A DNA stretch of 64,000 nucleotides, taken from assembly GCA_041602035.1 (NCBI GenBank), contig JBFIHA010000004.1:1-64000 (forward strand), read 5' to 3'. This DNA comes from JAOTVV01 sp041602035. Lineage in GTDB: Bacteria > Gemmatimonadota > Gemmatimonadetes > Gemmatimonadales > GWC2-71-9. Position 1 is the stretch's first letter, and each line of letters starts with the position of its first letter. The notes beneath the pieces were generated by a model. That model was given only the letters and a program-made list of their open reading frames with translations. It ran no database searches and was not told the origin of the DNA. Of the stretch, positions 53,345 to 62,700 are shown piece after piece. A program made the position numbers and the translations under genes.

Positions 53345-54547
53345 TCACGAAGGCATCTTCTTCACGAGCTGGACGGGGGCCCCCGCTTTGATTCCGGTGT
53401 TCATGATGTTTACCAGGAGGCCCGTTGCGGACTGGTCGCGGACATGAACGATCCGAAATTCGGCGATCTGCTCGGGATTGAATTCCTCACCGGCCGTCTG
53501 CTTCAGGACGGTGAACACATCGCCGGGGACGATGCCGGCGCTGCGCCCGAGGTCGATGAACAGGATTTGAAGCTGACCGGGAACCGGGTTCGTCAGTCGG
53601 GTACCGATGATGGACCCCATCATCCCGTTCTGAACCGGGACCGGCATCACGCTTCCGGGATCGGCAAAGGGTTCGATCGGGAGCGCGAGCTGCCCGTCGG
53701 TGATCCGGTCGAACTGCAGTTCTACCATGCCGATCGCCTCGTTCGACCCCACCTCCGAGATCACGGCGACGCCGGTCGGATACACGATCCGCCCCCAACC
53801 AACAATCCCCCGCAGCATGCGGGCGAGCAACAAGGTGTCGCCTACCTGATAGGTCCCGTTGGCTGGCGGCACAATCGACACCACGTCGAAGATCCCGGCG
53901 TAGGAACTGCCCGGGTTGCGCTGCGCAGGGGGTCGCTGAACCGCGCCCTTGACGGCCCCCCAAGGGAGCGACTGCTCTTCGGTCAGGAACCCGCCGGAAT
54001 AGAACTCGTGACGGCTTACTGCCTGTGCCCGATATCCCTCGGCACCGCTGATGCCGGCGACCGGAGCGGTCCGACGGGCAAAGATGGTCGGCCCAGTGGC
54101 CGAGGGCGGTGGCGGCGGCGGCGCCGGAGGCGGTAACTCCTGCGCTTGCGGCACCTGGCCGGGCTGCGGCTCACCAGCAACCGGTGGCGGTTCGGCCCCG
54201 ACCGGCGGCTCGCCACCCGGCTCGCCGACACCCGGCTCACCGGCACCCGGCGACGGAACCGCAGCAGGCATCCCGGCCAGCCGCAGCTCTTCACCCGGGA
54301 AGATCCAGTGCGGGTCCTCCACCACCGGCGTGTTGAGCCGGTAGATTTCCGGCCACAGCAGCGGATCACCGAAGTAGAACGCTGCGAGCCCCCACAGGGT
54401 CTCGCCCTGGGTCACCACATGGACGTCAGGCACCTGCTGCTGCGCCACCGGTTCCTGCGCACCGAGCGGGGTGCTCACCGTCCACACCAGCGCACCCCCG
54501 AACAGCACGGCCCAGCTAGAACGGAAGATCGTCCTCTTCCTCATCAA
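53345..54547 (-). CDS. LysM-domain exported protein
   Basis: The protein has 400 residues. After a signal peptide (TIFRSSWAVLFGGALVWTV, cut near APLGAQ-like residues) a LysM motif lies near 43-92: VVTQGETLWGLAAFYFGDPLLWPEI and PHWIFPGEELRLAG. A Pro/Gly-rich linker with tandem PGAGEPG-type repeats follows. The C-terminal 240 residues hold several beta-rich segments (AVISEVGSNEAIGMVELQF, GDVFTVLK). LysM binds peptidoglycan, so it probably acts at the wall. Its start overlaps the end of ssb by 32 bases. Confidence 0.82.
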   Translation of the reverse strand: MMRKRTIFRSSWAVLFGGALVWTVSTPLGAQEPVAQQQVPDVHVVTQGETLWGLAAFYFGDPLLWPEIYRLNTPVVEDPHWIFPGEELRLAGMPAAVPSPGAGEPGVGEPGGEPPVGAEPPPVAGEPQPGQVPQAQELPPPAPPPPPPSATGPTIFARRTAPVAGISGAEGYRAQAVSRHEFYSGGFLTEEQSLPWGAVKGAVQRPPAQRNPGSSYAGIFDVVSIVPPANGTYQVGDTLLLARMLRGIVGWGRIVYPTGVAVISEVGSNEAIGMVELQFDRITDGQLALPIEPFADPGSVMPVPVQNGMMGSIIGTRLTNPVPGQLQILFIDLGRSAGIVPGDVFTVLKQTAGEEFNPEQIAEFRIVHVRDQSATGLLVNIMNTGIKAGAPVQLVKKMPS

Positions 54548-54995
54548 GCGCCTCCGGGAAGTCGTTGTAGGACTCCGCTGCCGAATCGGCCACCGCTGGC
54601 TGTGCGGCGCGACGCGTCACCGCAGAGTCGGAATCCTCACCGCCACCGCCACGTGGCGTCAGCATCACCATCTCGTTGGCATTGATCTCGGTCGAGTACC
54701 GCGTCTTGCCCTCCCGGTCCTCCCACGTGCGGTACTCGATCCGGCCTTCGACGTACACCCGGTCGCCCTTCTTCAGGTACTTCTCGGCCACATCGGCGAG
54801 CTGCCGAAAGCGGCTATTCCACAGGACGACCCGATGCCACTCGGTCTTCTCCTGACGCTCGCCGGACTGGTTGGTCCAGGAGCGGGACGTTGCCACCGAG
54901 AGGGTCGCGACCCGAGTCCCGCTGCCAGTCGACCGCACCTCGGGATCGGACCCGAGGTTCCCGATGATCATGGCCTTGTTCAAACTCCGACTCAC
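54516..54995 (-). CDS. ssb: Single-stranded DNA-binding protein
   Basis: SSB coats single-stranded DNA in replication and repair. The GTG at 54995, with GGAGG five bases upstream, gives 159 residues. SRSLNKAMIIGNLGSDPEVR starts the OB fold, WHRVVLWNSRFRQLADVAEKYLKKGDRVYVEGRI-type strands follow, and the acidic tail ends in DDLPF, the tip that recruits repair proteins. Coupling to a LysM wall protein is unusual. A strong promoter lies just upstream. Confidence 0.96.
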   Translation of the reverse strand: MSRSLNKAMIIGNLGSDPEVRSTGSGTRVATLSVATSRSWTNQSGERQEKTEWHRVVLWNSRFRQLADVAEKYLKKGDRVYVEGRIEYRTWEDREGKTRYSTEINANEMVMLTPRGGGGEDSDSAVTRRAAQPAVADSAAESYNDFPEALDEEEDDLPF

Positions 54996-55039
54996 GCCAA
55001 CCTCCGAAAACGCTGGGGGTGGGACCCGGACAGGCGGAA

Positions 55040-55068
55040 ACTATAGGGGCTGCAAGTCCTTTTGTCAA
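55040..55068 (-). promoter_or_regulatory. Near-consensus sigma-70 promoter of ssb
   Basis: On the minus strand TTGACA (55063-55068) and TATAGT (55040-55045) are separated by exactly 17 bases. Transcription would begin about 38 bases before the ssb GTG. This is the best promoter match in the window. Confidence 0.8.
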
Positions 55069-55180
55069 CCAAAGATACGCGACTTGGCGCCGGTTTTTGC
55101 GGGATCTGTTCGGGGGGCCGGTGACGGGCATCACCGGACCAGCCGAACCCATCCCGAATAACCGGGGCGCCGGACCGGGG

Positions 55181-56800
55181 TCATCGTCCAGCGAAGATCC
55201 GCGCCACTTCCTCCAGCTTATCGTGGCCCCGGGCGGCGAGCGCCTGTGACTCCTCTCTCACTCGCGTAGTGAACTCCTTGTCCTCGATCTCCGTCAGGTT
55301 GATGAGCACATTGCGATGGCATCCCCAGATACCCGATTCGAGCGCCTTGGCGCCAACTTCCAAATCCGATCGCATGGCGATGTTCGAGTGACGAGCGAGG
55401 GCGATCATCGCGTCCCATGCCCGGTCAGCGGCGCGCATCGTGGCGAGGGGTACCTCCACCGCCTGCTTGAGCCCCGCCTGCATCGCCGCATGACGACGCG
55501 CGCGCTCGTCCTCGGTCCCCTGCGGCATGGCCGCTGCCGCCACATAGTGCCGAAAGGCGTCGGTATCGGCGTCGATCATCGGTAGCAACGCCTTCATGGC
55601 TGCATGCAGGTGCGGGAGAGCCTTCCGCATGTGGGTATCGACCGATTCGAACTTGCGGCGCCCGAACGTGAGTTGCCCGACCATCGTGCCCAGCGCCGCG
55701 CCCATGGCGGCCATGAGGGCCGCCGCCGACCCGCCGCCCGGGGCCGACGTTCGCGCACCGAGCTGTTCCACGAACGCGCGGACCGAGGAAGACGCGAGTG
55801 GCTCGGAGGTCTCGTCTTCGATCATGTACTCAATCACGCGTTCGTCGGGGTCGAAGGGGGTCACCGAGCTGAGGCCGAGGCGCTCGATCACGAGCCGCAT
55901 CTTCTGACGCTCGTCGAGCACGAGGAGTTGCTCCTTCTCGATATAATGATCGGCCGCCAGCAGCATGGCGTCCCTGGGGATCAGGCCGACGAGCTCAGAA
56001 CCGGCGACCGCCACCTTGAGCGCTTTGGCACGATCGACGCACGCCTCGAACGCCACGTGGATCGGCGTCACCCGGTAGTCGTCGAGGTTCATCGACACTT
56101 GGGCCAGTCCGTACTCGTCGACGTACCACCCCATGCCCTTCACCGCCTTGAGCAGGCCAGGCGCATCGGGACCCCGTCCCTGCTCGCGCACGTCGAGCGC
56201 GATGCGGTGGGCCTGCTCCTTGGTGCCCAGAATGTTCACGTTGTACGCAATCAGGAAGAACCGCGCTCCCGCCGCCGTCGCGCCCCACGTCGGGACAAAG
56301 GTCGCCGGGCCGTAGTCCGGTTTCCAGGCCGGATCGGCCAGCTTGTCGGCGAGTCCCTCGTACTCGCCGGCCCGAATGTCTTTGAGGCTCCGGCGATCCG
56401 CCCGCGCCGACGCCGCCTCGTACAGATAGATCGGGACTGCCAGCTCTTCAGCGGCACGGCGGCCAAACTCCTTGGCGCACACCACGCATTCGTCCATCGT
56501 CACATTGGCCACTGGCACGAACGGACACACGTCGAGCGCCCCCATTCTGGGGTGCGTCCCCGCATGCCGTCGCATGTCGATGCGATCCTTGGCGACGCGA
56601 GCCGCCGCGAGCGCCCCTTCCACGACCGCCTCGGGGGAGCCCACGAACGTGTAGACCGTCCGATTCGTCGATTCCCCGGGATCCACATCGAGCACAGCAC
56701 AGCCCGGCGTGTTCCCAATCGCCTCGGCGATGGCGTCGATAATCTCCCGATCTCGCCCTTCCGAGAAGTTGGGCACGCACTCGACGATCTTCCTCATCAC
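55181..56800 (-). CDS. ftcD: Bifunctional formiminotransferase-cyclodeaminase
   Basis: The protein transfers the formimino group of formiminoglutamate to tetrahydrofolate, giving glutamate, then cyclises it with loss of ammonia. Residues 1-310 are the transferase (ECVPNFSEGRDREIIDAIA, HPRMGALDVCPFVPV, VSMNLDDYRVTPIH). About 335-539 is the cyclodeaminase (TSAPGGGSAAALMAAMGAAL, DADTDAFRHYVAA). The fused form matches vertebrate FTCD; many bacteria have two genes. It finishes the hut pathway, whose other genes are 13 kb away. Confidence 0.94.
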   Translation of the reverse strand: MMRKIVECVPNFSEGRDREIIDAIAEAIGNTPGCAVLDVDPGESTNRTVYTFVGSPEAVVEGALAAARVAKDRIDMRRHAGTHPRMGALDVCPFVPVANVTMDECVVCAKEFGRRAAEELAVPIYLYEAASARADRRSLKDIRAGEYEGLADKLADPAWKPDYGPATFVPTWGATAAGARFFLIAYNVNILGTKEQAHRIALDVREQGRGPDAPGLLKAVKGMGWYVDEYGLAQVSMNLDDYRVTPIHVAFEACVDRAKALKVAVAGSELVGLIPRDAMLLAADHYIEKEQLLVLDERQKMRLVIERLGLSSVTPFDPDERVIEYMIEDETSEPLASSSVRAFVEQLGARTSAPGGGSAAALMAAMGAALGTMVGQLTFGRRKFESVDTHMRKALPHLHAAMKALLPMIDADTDAFRHYVAAAAMPQGTEDERARRHAAMQAGLKQAVEVPLATMRAADRAWDAMIALARHSNIAMRSDLEVGAKALESGIWGCHRNVLINLTEIEDKEFTTRVREESQALAARGHDKLEEVARIFAGR

Positions 56801-56857
56801 CCCATCCTGTCCTGAATGGTCAGACCTGCCAGTTCCCTAGCCCGTCCCCAGGCGGCG

Positions 56858-57361
56858 TCAAGTGAACGGATTGCCCGCGCGGCTGTCAACGGGATCAGTC
56901 TCGTCGTGATCTTCCCCCGCGATCGGCAGGGCCGCCGCCAATACCAGCGCGTCTTCGCGCGGCGCACGGTAGTAAGAGCGTCGGCGCCCCACCGAGGTGA
57001 ACCCCAGGGCCCGGTAGAGCGCCTGGGCCGCGGTGTTCGACTCGCGTACCTCGAGGAACGCGGTCTCCGCCCCACGCTCCACGAGCCTGCGACACACCTC
57101 GAGCACCAACCGGCGGGCAACCCCGTGTCGCCGATGGCGCGGGTCGACCGCGACGTTGAGAATCTCGGCAACCTCATCGAGGCCGTGGGCAACGGCGTAT
57201 CCTGCGACACGATCGTCGGTGGTGGCGACGAGCATGATGCCTGACATGGCCGAGCGAAAGCTGTCGAGCGACCAGGGATCTCCAAAGGCTTGTCGCTCGA
57301 TCTCCACGATGGCAACGAGATCGTCGTCAGTCGCCGGCCGGATCCGGTAACGGTCGTCCAT
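56858..57361 (-). CDS. rimI: Ribosomal protein S18 N-acetyltransferase RimI
   Basis: RimI acetylates the N-terminus of ribosomal protein S18. The ATG at 57361 gives 167 residues in a GNAT fold: IRPATDDDLVAIVEIERQAF, then VAVDPRHRRHGVARRLV with the acetyl-CoA loop, then FLEVRESNTAAQALYRALGF. The tail of about 20 acidic residues is longer than usual. It overlaps tsaB by 35 bases, a common partnership in bacteria. Confidence 0.92.
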   Translation of the reverse strand: MDDRYRIRPATDDDLVAIVEIERQAFGDPWSLDSFRSAMSGIMLVATTDDRVAGYAVAHGLDEVAEILNVAVDPRHRRHGVARRLVLEVCRRLVERGAETAFLEVRESNTAAQALYRALGFTSVGRRRSYYRAPREDALVLAAALPIAGEDHDETDPVDSRAGNPFT

Positions 57362-58049
57362 GCGCAGCCTCCCACCGGTCCTGCGCCGCGGCGCGCCGTC
57401 CGTAGGTCGGCTCGAACGCGTCGATATCACCAATCCGCTCGATCGCGCCGTCCACGGCCAGGAGCGACAGAAGCGTGCTCGCGCGGGGTGCGCCGGCGGG
57501 TGGTCCGACCGGGGCGCGCCCGGTCCACGAGGTGACGAGCATCGCATGCGCCACGGCCCCGTCGCCGACGGCGATGGCAGGTCGGCATACAATCCGCTGG
57601 GCGAGGTCGGCGGCCGGAAGCACGACGGGGGCCTGATGCACGCGAACCTTCTCGCCCTCGCGCTCGTACACCGCGGCATAGACGTCACCTCGAAGGGCGT
57701 CGTACAGCGCGGCGACCGGTCCCGAAACCAAATGAGCGACTCCCCACGCGAGGCTCAACAGCGACGGCGCCGAGTGCACCTCGAGACGGTCGTGCACGGC
57801 GAGGATGCCCTTGACCGTCGCCAACCCGATGCGAAGTCCCGTGAAGCTCCCCGGTCCATCCGCCACAACGATTCCCGCCAGATCGCTCCAGCCGGCCCCG
57901 GCCAAGCGTCGTGCTTCGTCCACGGCGGGCATCAAGGCCGCGGCATGGCGCCGGTCGCTGAAAGTCACCTCGGCCAGTGCCCCGCCGGGCGACCCGACCG
58001 CCACGCTCCCCAGGTCCGTTGCCGTATCGAGCGCGAGATACAGGCTCAC
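57327..58049 (-). CDS. tsaB: TsaB, t6A tRNA modification factor
   Basis: TsaB is the scaffold of the TsaBDE complex that makes threonylcarbamoyl-adenosine at A37 of ANN-reading tRNAs. A GTG at 58049 overlapping the tsaE stop as GTGA gives 240 residues; a GTG three codons earlier is also possible. YLALDTATDLGSVAVG, ADGPGSFTGLRIGLATVKG and LYDALRGDVYAAVYERE are family blocks of the ASKHA fold. TsaE and RimI are adjacent. TsaD and TsaC are not in the window. Confidence 0.94.
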   Translation of the reverse strand: MSLYLALDTATDLGSVAVGSPGGALAEVTFSDRRHAAALMPAVDEARRLAGAGWSDLAGIVVADGPGSFTGLRIGLATVKGILAVHDRLEVHSAPSLLSLAWGVAHLVSGPVAALYDALRGDVYAAVYEREGEKVRVHQAPVVLPAADLAQRIVCRPAIAVGDGAVAHAMLVTSWTGRAPVGPPAGAPRASTLLSLLAVDGAIERIGDIDAFEPTYGRRAAAQDRWEAAHGRPLPDPAGD

Positions 58050-58456
58050 GGCACCCACTCGACGATCCGCCGATCGGGATCGGCAGCATGGGCCAGCGTC
58101 ACGTGAAGATCGGGCGGCGGGGCGAGCGCTCCGGCCCGCTCAGGCCACTCGATCAACAGCACACGCGCCCGGCGCTGCAGACCGCCAAAGTCGAGATCGA
58201 TCGCCTCATCCGGATCACGCAGCCGAAAACAATCGACATGGATGAGCAGCCCTTCGGGTGACGGGTACTCGTGCACGAGCGCAAAGGTGGGGCTGCGGGC
58301 GTGTTCCGCACCAGCCGCCCGGGCCATGGCCTGGACCAGCGCTGTCTTGCCGGCCCCGAGCTCACCGGTCAGCCAGACCACGGCCCCCGGCGCGAGCGAG
58401 GACCACAGTCGGCGGCCAAGGTCGTCCAGCTCCTCACGTGTGACCGCTTCAGGCAC
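58046..58456 (-). CDS. tsaE: TsaE, t6A tRNA modification ATPase
   Basis: TsaE drives the TsaBD complex with ATP. The GTG at 58456, overlapping the uvrB stop by 8 bases, gives 136 residues; a GTG four codons earlier is an alternative. Walker A GELGAGKTALVQAMARAAG, SPTFALVHEY and HVDCFRLRDPDEAIDLDF are the conserved blocks, and LLIEWPERAG ends the core. The longer open frame upstream is the shadow of uvrB. Confidence 0.92.
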   Translation of the reverse strand: MPEAVTREELDDLGRRLWSSLAPGAVVWLTGELGAGKTALVQAMARAAGAEHARSPTFALVHEYPSPEGLLIHVDCFRLRDPDEAIDLDFGGLQRRARVLLIEWPERAGALAPPPDLHVTLAHAADPDRRIVEWVP

Positions 58457-60497
58457 GGCGTCGACCACGTGAGGCCGTCTTTCCTGCGCGAACACCCCGG
58501 GGCGCCTTGCGCTGCGGGTCACCGTCAGCCCGAAGCTCGAAGATCTGATCCCTGAGCTGCGCCGCCATCTCGAAATCCAGCTCTGCGGCAGCCTCGCGCA
58601 TTTGCTGCTCCAGCGCCGCGATGAGCGTGTCCCGATCCATCGTTGCAGCGCCATCGGGTGGCATCACGGTCTCAGGCGGCGCGGCACGCACGTCGGCGAC
58701 TCGGGTCACGAGCCGCACCTGGTCCACTGACTTACGGATCGAAACCGGTGTGATCCGGTGCTCCACATTGTGTGCTTCCTGGAGAGCGCGCCGGCGATTC
58801 ATCTCCGCGATGGCCCGTTCCATCGAGCCCGTCATACGATCGGCATAAAGCACGGCGCGACCCCTCACGTTCCGAGCCGCCCGGCCCACGGTCTGGACGA
58901 GTGAGCGCTCCGACCGCAGAAAGCCTTCCTGATCGGCGTCGAGAATGGCCACGAGTGCCACTTCGGGCAGGTCGAGCCCTTCCCGCAGTAGGTTGATCCC
59001 GACCAAGACATCGAACTCCCCGAGCCGCAGCCCGCGGACGATCTCCATACGCTCGATCGCGTCGATATCGGAGTGCATGTACCGCACCCGCACACCGGTT
59101 TGCTGGAGGTAGTCCGTCAGATCTTCCGCCATGCGCTTGGTCAGGGTCGTGACCAGCACGCGCTCTCCACGTGATTCGCACGTTCGGATCTCGGCAAGGA
59201 GATCATCGATTTGTCCGCGCACCGGCCGGACCTCAACCTCGGGATCGACCAGACCGGTCGGACGGATGATCTGTTCCACGACCACCCCACCTGAGAGCTG
59301 TAGCTCGAATTCGGCCGGTGTGGCCGACACGAAGACGATGCAGGGCGTGAGGGTCATGAACTCGTCGAAGTTGAGCGGCCGGTTGTCGAGGGCGGACGGC
59401 AACCGAAAGCCATACTCCACGAGTGTGGTCTTTCGGGACCGGTCCCCGTGATACATGCCTCCGATCTGCGGCACGGACACGTGGGATTCGTCCAGGAACG
59501 TGAGGTAGTCGGCCGGGAAGTAATCGAGCAGACAAGAGGGGCGTTCCCCGGGTGGGCGCCCGTCCAGGTGTCGGCTGTAGTTCTCCACCCCGGCACAGGT
59601 GCCGATCTCGAGCAGCATGTCGAGGTCGAACTGTGTGCGCTGCTCTAGCCGTTGGGCCTCGAGCAGCTTTCCCTGCTCGCGAAATTCGCGGAGGCGCTCC
59701 GTCAGCTCTTCGCGAATCGCCCGCACCGCCCGCTCGACTCGCGGCCGACGCTGCACGAAATGGCTGGCCGGGTAGATGGCGCATCGCGAGAGCAGCGCGA
59801 TGGTCTCGCCGGTGAGCGGATCGATCTTGGAGATCCGCTCCACCTCGTCGCCCCAGAACTCGATGCGAACCGCCTGCTCCTCGTATGCCGGCAGCACTTC
59901 GACCGTGTCGCCCCGCACCCGGAACGTCCCGCGATCGAAGCCCACGTCGTTGCGGCGGTAGTGGATGCTAACGAGGCCTTCCAGCACCGCGTCACGCCCG
60001 CGCTGCTCCCCAACGTCGATGGTGACCATGAGCGACCGGTACTCGACTGGGTCGCCCAAGCCGTAGATCGCCGAGACGGTGGCCACGATGATCACGTCCT
60101 CCCGTTCCACCAGGCTCGACGTGGCTCTAAGGCGAAGCGCATCGATGTCCTCGTTGATCGAGGCGTCCTTCTCGATGTAGGTGTCCGTCGCCGGAACGTA
60201 GGCCTCCGGTTGGTAGTAGTCGTAGTACGAAACGAAGTATTCGACCGCGTTGCGCGGAAAGAAGCTCTTGAGTTCACCGTAGAGTTGTGCCGCAAGCGTC
60301 TTGTTGTGCGAGAGCACGAGGGTGGGTCGACCCTGCGCGGCGATGACATTCGCCATCGTCACGGTCTTGCCCGATCCGGTGACGCCGAGCAGCGTCTGAT
60401 ACCGGTCGCCGCGCCGGAGACCCGATGTCAGTTCCTGAATCGCCTGCGGCTGGTCACCGGCGAGGGCGAAGGGCATGTCGAGATCGAAGGTTGCCAC
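58449..60497 (-). CDS. uvrB: Excinuclease ABC subunit B
   Basis: UvrB verifies damage and recruits UvrC in nucleotide excision repair. The 682 residues contain Walker A GVTGSGKT at 38-45, the beta-hairpin SYYDYYQPEAYVPATDTYIE near 91-110, helicase motifs (FLDESHVSVPQIGGMY, then VGINLLREGLDLPEVALVAI and QTVGRAARN), and a C-terminal UVR domain (EQQMREAAAELDFEMAAQLRD) that contacts UvrC. A Lys/Arg-rich tail closes it. The start at 60497 is firm by homology. Confidence 0.97.
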   Translation of the reverse strand: MATFDLDMPFALAGDQPQAIQELTSGLRRGDRYQTLLGVTGSGKTVTMANVIAAQGRPTLVLSHNKTLAAQLYGELKSFFPRNAVEYFVSYYDYYQPEAYVPATDTYIEKDASINEDIDALRLRATSSLVEREDVIIVATVSAIYGLGDPVEYRSLMVTIDVGEQRGRDAVLEGLVSIHYRRNDVGFDRGTFRVRGDTVEVLPAYEEQAVRIEFWGDEVERISKIDPLTGETIALLSRCAIYPASHFVQRRPRVERAVRAIREELTERLREFREQGKLLEAQRLEQRTQFDLDMLLEIGTCAGVENYSRHLDGRPPGERPSCLLDYFPADYLTFLDESHVSVPQIGGMYHGDRSRKTTLVEYGFRLPSALDNRPLNFDEFMTLTPCIVFVSATPAEFELQLSGGVVVEQIIRPTGLVDPEVEVRPVRGQIDDLLAEIRTCESRGERVLVTTLTKRMAEDLTDYLQQTGVRVRYMHSDIDAIERMEIVRGLRLGEFDVLVGINLLREGLDLPEVALVAILDADQEGFLRSERSLVQTVGRAARNVRGRAVLYADRMTGSMERAIAEMNRRRALQEAHNVEHRITPVSIRKSVDQVRLVTRVADVRAAPPETVMPPDGAATMDRDTLIAALEQQMREAAAELDFEMAAQLRDQIFELRADGDPQRKAPRGVRAGKTASRGRRRA

Positions 60498-60534
60498 GCG
60501 GGAAAGATAGCGCGCCGCGCTTGGCGCGAAACGC

Positions 60535-62700
60535 CTATGAGCTGCGGGTCGGCTCCCGTCGCTCGACGCTTTGCACGCCCTTCACGCGGCGCATGGCGCG
60601 CATCACCTTCGCCAAGTGCGCGTGGTTCTCCACCTCGACGAGCACCGAACCGAACACGGCGCCGTCCTTGCTCGACAACTCGGCACTCTTGATGTTCGTG
60701 CCGGAGCCGGAGACCGCCTCCATCAGATCCGCGTAGAGACCGCGCCGGTCCTCGCCGGACACGCCGAGGCTCACCACGAACACCTCGCCTTGCACGGTCT
60801 GCCAGTCGATCTCGACTCGGCGCTCCGGATCAGTGGACATGGAGAGCAGGTTGGGGCAGTCGCTGCGATGGATCGAGATTCCCCGGCCCTTGGTCACGAA
60901 CCCCACCACCGGGTCCCCGGGGACGGGCTGGCAGCACTGGGCGTATCGGACCATCAAGCCGTCAACGCCGTGTATGCGGACCCCGCGGCCAAACCGGATG
61001 CGGTCGATGACGCGCCCGAATCGGGTGGGCTTCGGTGGCTGGAGCTCCCCGCTCGCGCGATCCGGAAACAACGCCTTGAACACCTGACCGACCGGCACGT
61101 CCCCCCGACCCAGGACCGAGTACAGCGTGTCCACGGACGCGACAGACAGCCGCTTGGCAGCCTCCGCGATGACGTCGTCACTCGGCATCTCGAGGCGACG
61201 GCGGCGCAGCTCGCGTTCCAGGATCTCTTTGCCGAGTCCCGCGCTGCGTTCGGCTTCTTCTTTGTTGATCCACTGGCGAATCTTATGTCGCGCCCGTGCC
61301 GTCCGGACGTGGGCGATCCAATCCTTGCTCGGGCGGGCGAACGGCCCGGTCAGGATCTCCACGGTGTCGCCGTTCTTGAGCGGCCGATGCAGCGGTGCGA
61401 TCCGTCCGTTCACCCGGGCGCCCTGACACCGCAGCCCCACCTCGGTGTGCACAGCGAAGGCGAAGTCGATGGGCGTCGCCCCCGTCGGGAGCCGCTTCAC
61501 GTCGCCTCGCGGGGTGAAGACGAAGCTCTCGTCCTGATAGAGATCGATTTTGAGGAACTCGAGAAACTCCTCGGGATTCCGCGTGTCCTGTTGCAGTTCG
61601 AGCAGCTGCCGGAACCACTCGAAGCGGGTATCCAGCTCGTCCGGTGAACGTTGTTCCTTGTAGACCCAGTGCGCCGCGATCCCGTATTCGGCCGTTCGGT
61701 GCATCTCCCGCGTGCGGATCTGGATCTCGTAGAGCTGGCCGGCGGGGCCAAAGACGGTGGTGTGCAGCGACTGGTACCCGTTGGATTTGGGCGATGCGAT
61801 GTAGTCCTTGATCCGCTCCTGCAGCGGGGTCCAGTGATGATGGATGATCCCCAGCACGTGATAACAGTCGGGGACCGAGCGCACCAGCACGCGGACCGCC
61901 ATCAAATCGTAGATTTCCTCGAACGGCCGGTTCCGAAGCCGCATCTTCCGGTGAATCGACCACAGGTGCTTGGGACGTCCCGTGACATCGAACTCCGTGA
62001 TGCCGGCCTGACGCATCGCCTCCTCGAGCGGCACCTTGAGGCGCCCGATCATCTCCTCTCGCTCGTCCCGCTTGGCCTGGATCTGCTCGACCAGCGACTC
62101 GTACTCCTCCGGCTCCAGGAACTTGAACGCCAGATCCTCCAGCTCGGTCTTGATGCCCGCCATCCCGAAGCGGTGCGCGAGGGGCGCGTAGATCTCGCGG
62201 GTCTCCAAGGCGATCGTCTGCTGGCGGGCCTCGGGAAGGTGCTCGAGGGTTCGCATGTTGTGGAGTCGATCCGCCAGTTTCACCATGATCACCCTGGCAT
62301 CGCGGGCAATCGACAGCAGCAACTTACGGTAGTTTTCCGACTGCTCTTCGGCCGAGGATCGAAAAGTGAGGGACGAGATCTTGGTGAGCCCGTCGACGAT
62401 ATCCGCGACCTCGTCGCCGAACCCCGTGCGGATCTCCGTCAGCGAGACCTCGGAGTCTTCGGCAACGTCGTGGAGCAGCGCCGCGGCGATCGTGACCGAG
62501 TCGAGCTGCTGTCGGACGAGAATCTTGGCGACTTCCACCGAATGCGAGATGAAGTCGTGCCCCGACAGGCGCTTCTGGCCCCGATGGGCGCTCGAGCTCA
62601 CGTGAAAGGCGCGCTCGATCAGGCCCAGATCGATCCGATCCTGCCGCTCGGATACCGCCTTCGCGAACTCGGCGTCGACGGCGTGCAGCGCGCTCGTCAC
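60535..62700 (-). CDS. Bifunctional (p)ppGpp synthetase/hydrolase
   Basis: Rel/SpoT enzymes make and degrade the alarmone (p)ppGpp. The 721 residues hold an HD hydrolase domain with LLHDVAED and KLADRLHNMRTL, suggesting active hydrolysis. The synthetase domain has HLWSIHRKM, DLMAVRVLV and YIASPKSNGYQSLHTTV. A TGS domain follows (FTPRGDVKRLPTGATPIDFAF, near 400-460), and an ACT domain is at the C-terminus (VSGEDRRGLYADLMEAV). A single bifunctional enzyme seems likely, but another could lie elsewhere. Its start overlaps radC's stop as ATGA. Confidence 0.94.
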   Translation of the reverse strand: MTSALHAVDAEFAKAVSERQDRIDLGLIERAFHVSSSAHRGQKRLSGHDFISHSVEVAKILVRQQLDSVTIAAALLHDVAEDSEVSLTEIRTGFGDEVADIVDGLTKISSLTFRSSAEEQSENYRKLLLSIARDARVIMVKLADRLHNMRTLEHLPEARQQTIALETREIYAPLAHRFGMAGIKTELEDLAFKFLEPEEYESLVEQIQAKRDEREEMIGRLKVPLEEAMRQAGITEFDVTGRPKHLWSIHRKMRLRNRPFEEIYDLMAVRVLVRSVPDCYHVLGIIHHHWTPLQERIKDYIASPKSNGYQSLHTTVFGPAGQLYEIQIRTREMHRTAEYGIAAHWVYKEQRSPDELDTRFEWFRQLLELQQDTRNPEEFLEFLKIDLYQDESFVFTPRGDVKRLPTGATPIDFAFAVHTEVGLRCQGARVNGRIAPLHRPLKNGDTVEILTGPFARPSKDWIAHVRTARARHKIRQWINKEEAERSAGLGKEILERELRRRRLEMPSDDVIAEAAKRLSVASVDTLYSVLGRGDVPVGQVFKALFPDRASGELQPPKPTRFGRVIDRIRFGRGVRIHGVDGLMVRYAQCCQPVPGDPVVGFVTKGRGISIHRSDCPNLLSMSTDPERRVEIDWQTVQGEVFVVSLGVSGEDRRGLYADLMEAVSGSGTNIKSAELSSKDGAVFGSVLVEVENHAHLAKVMRAMRRVKGVQSVERREPTRSS

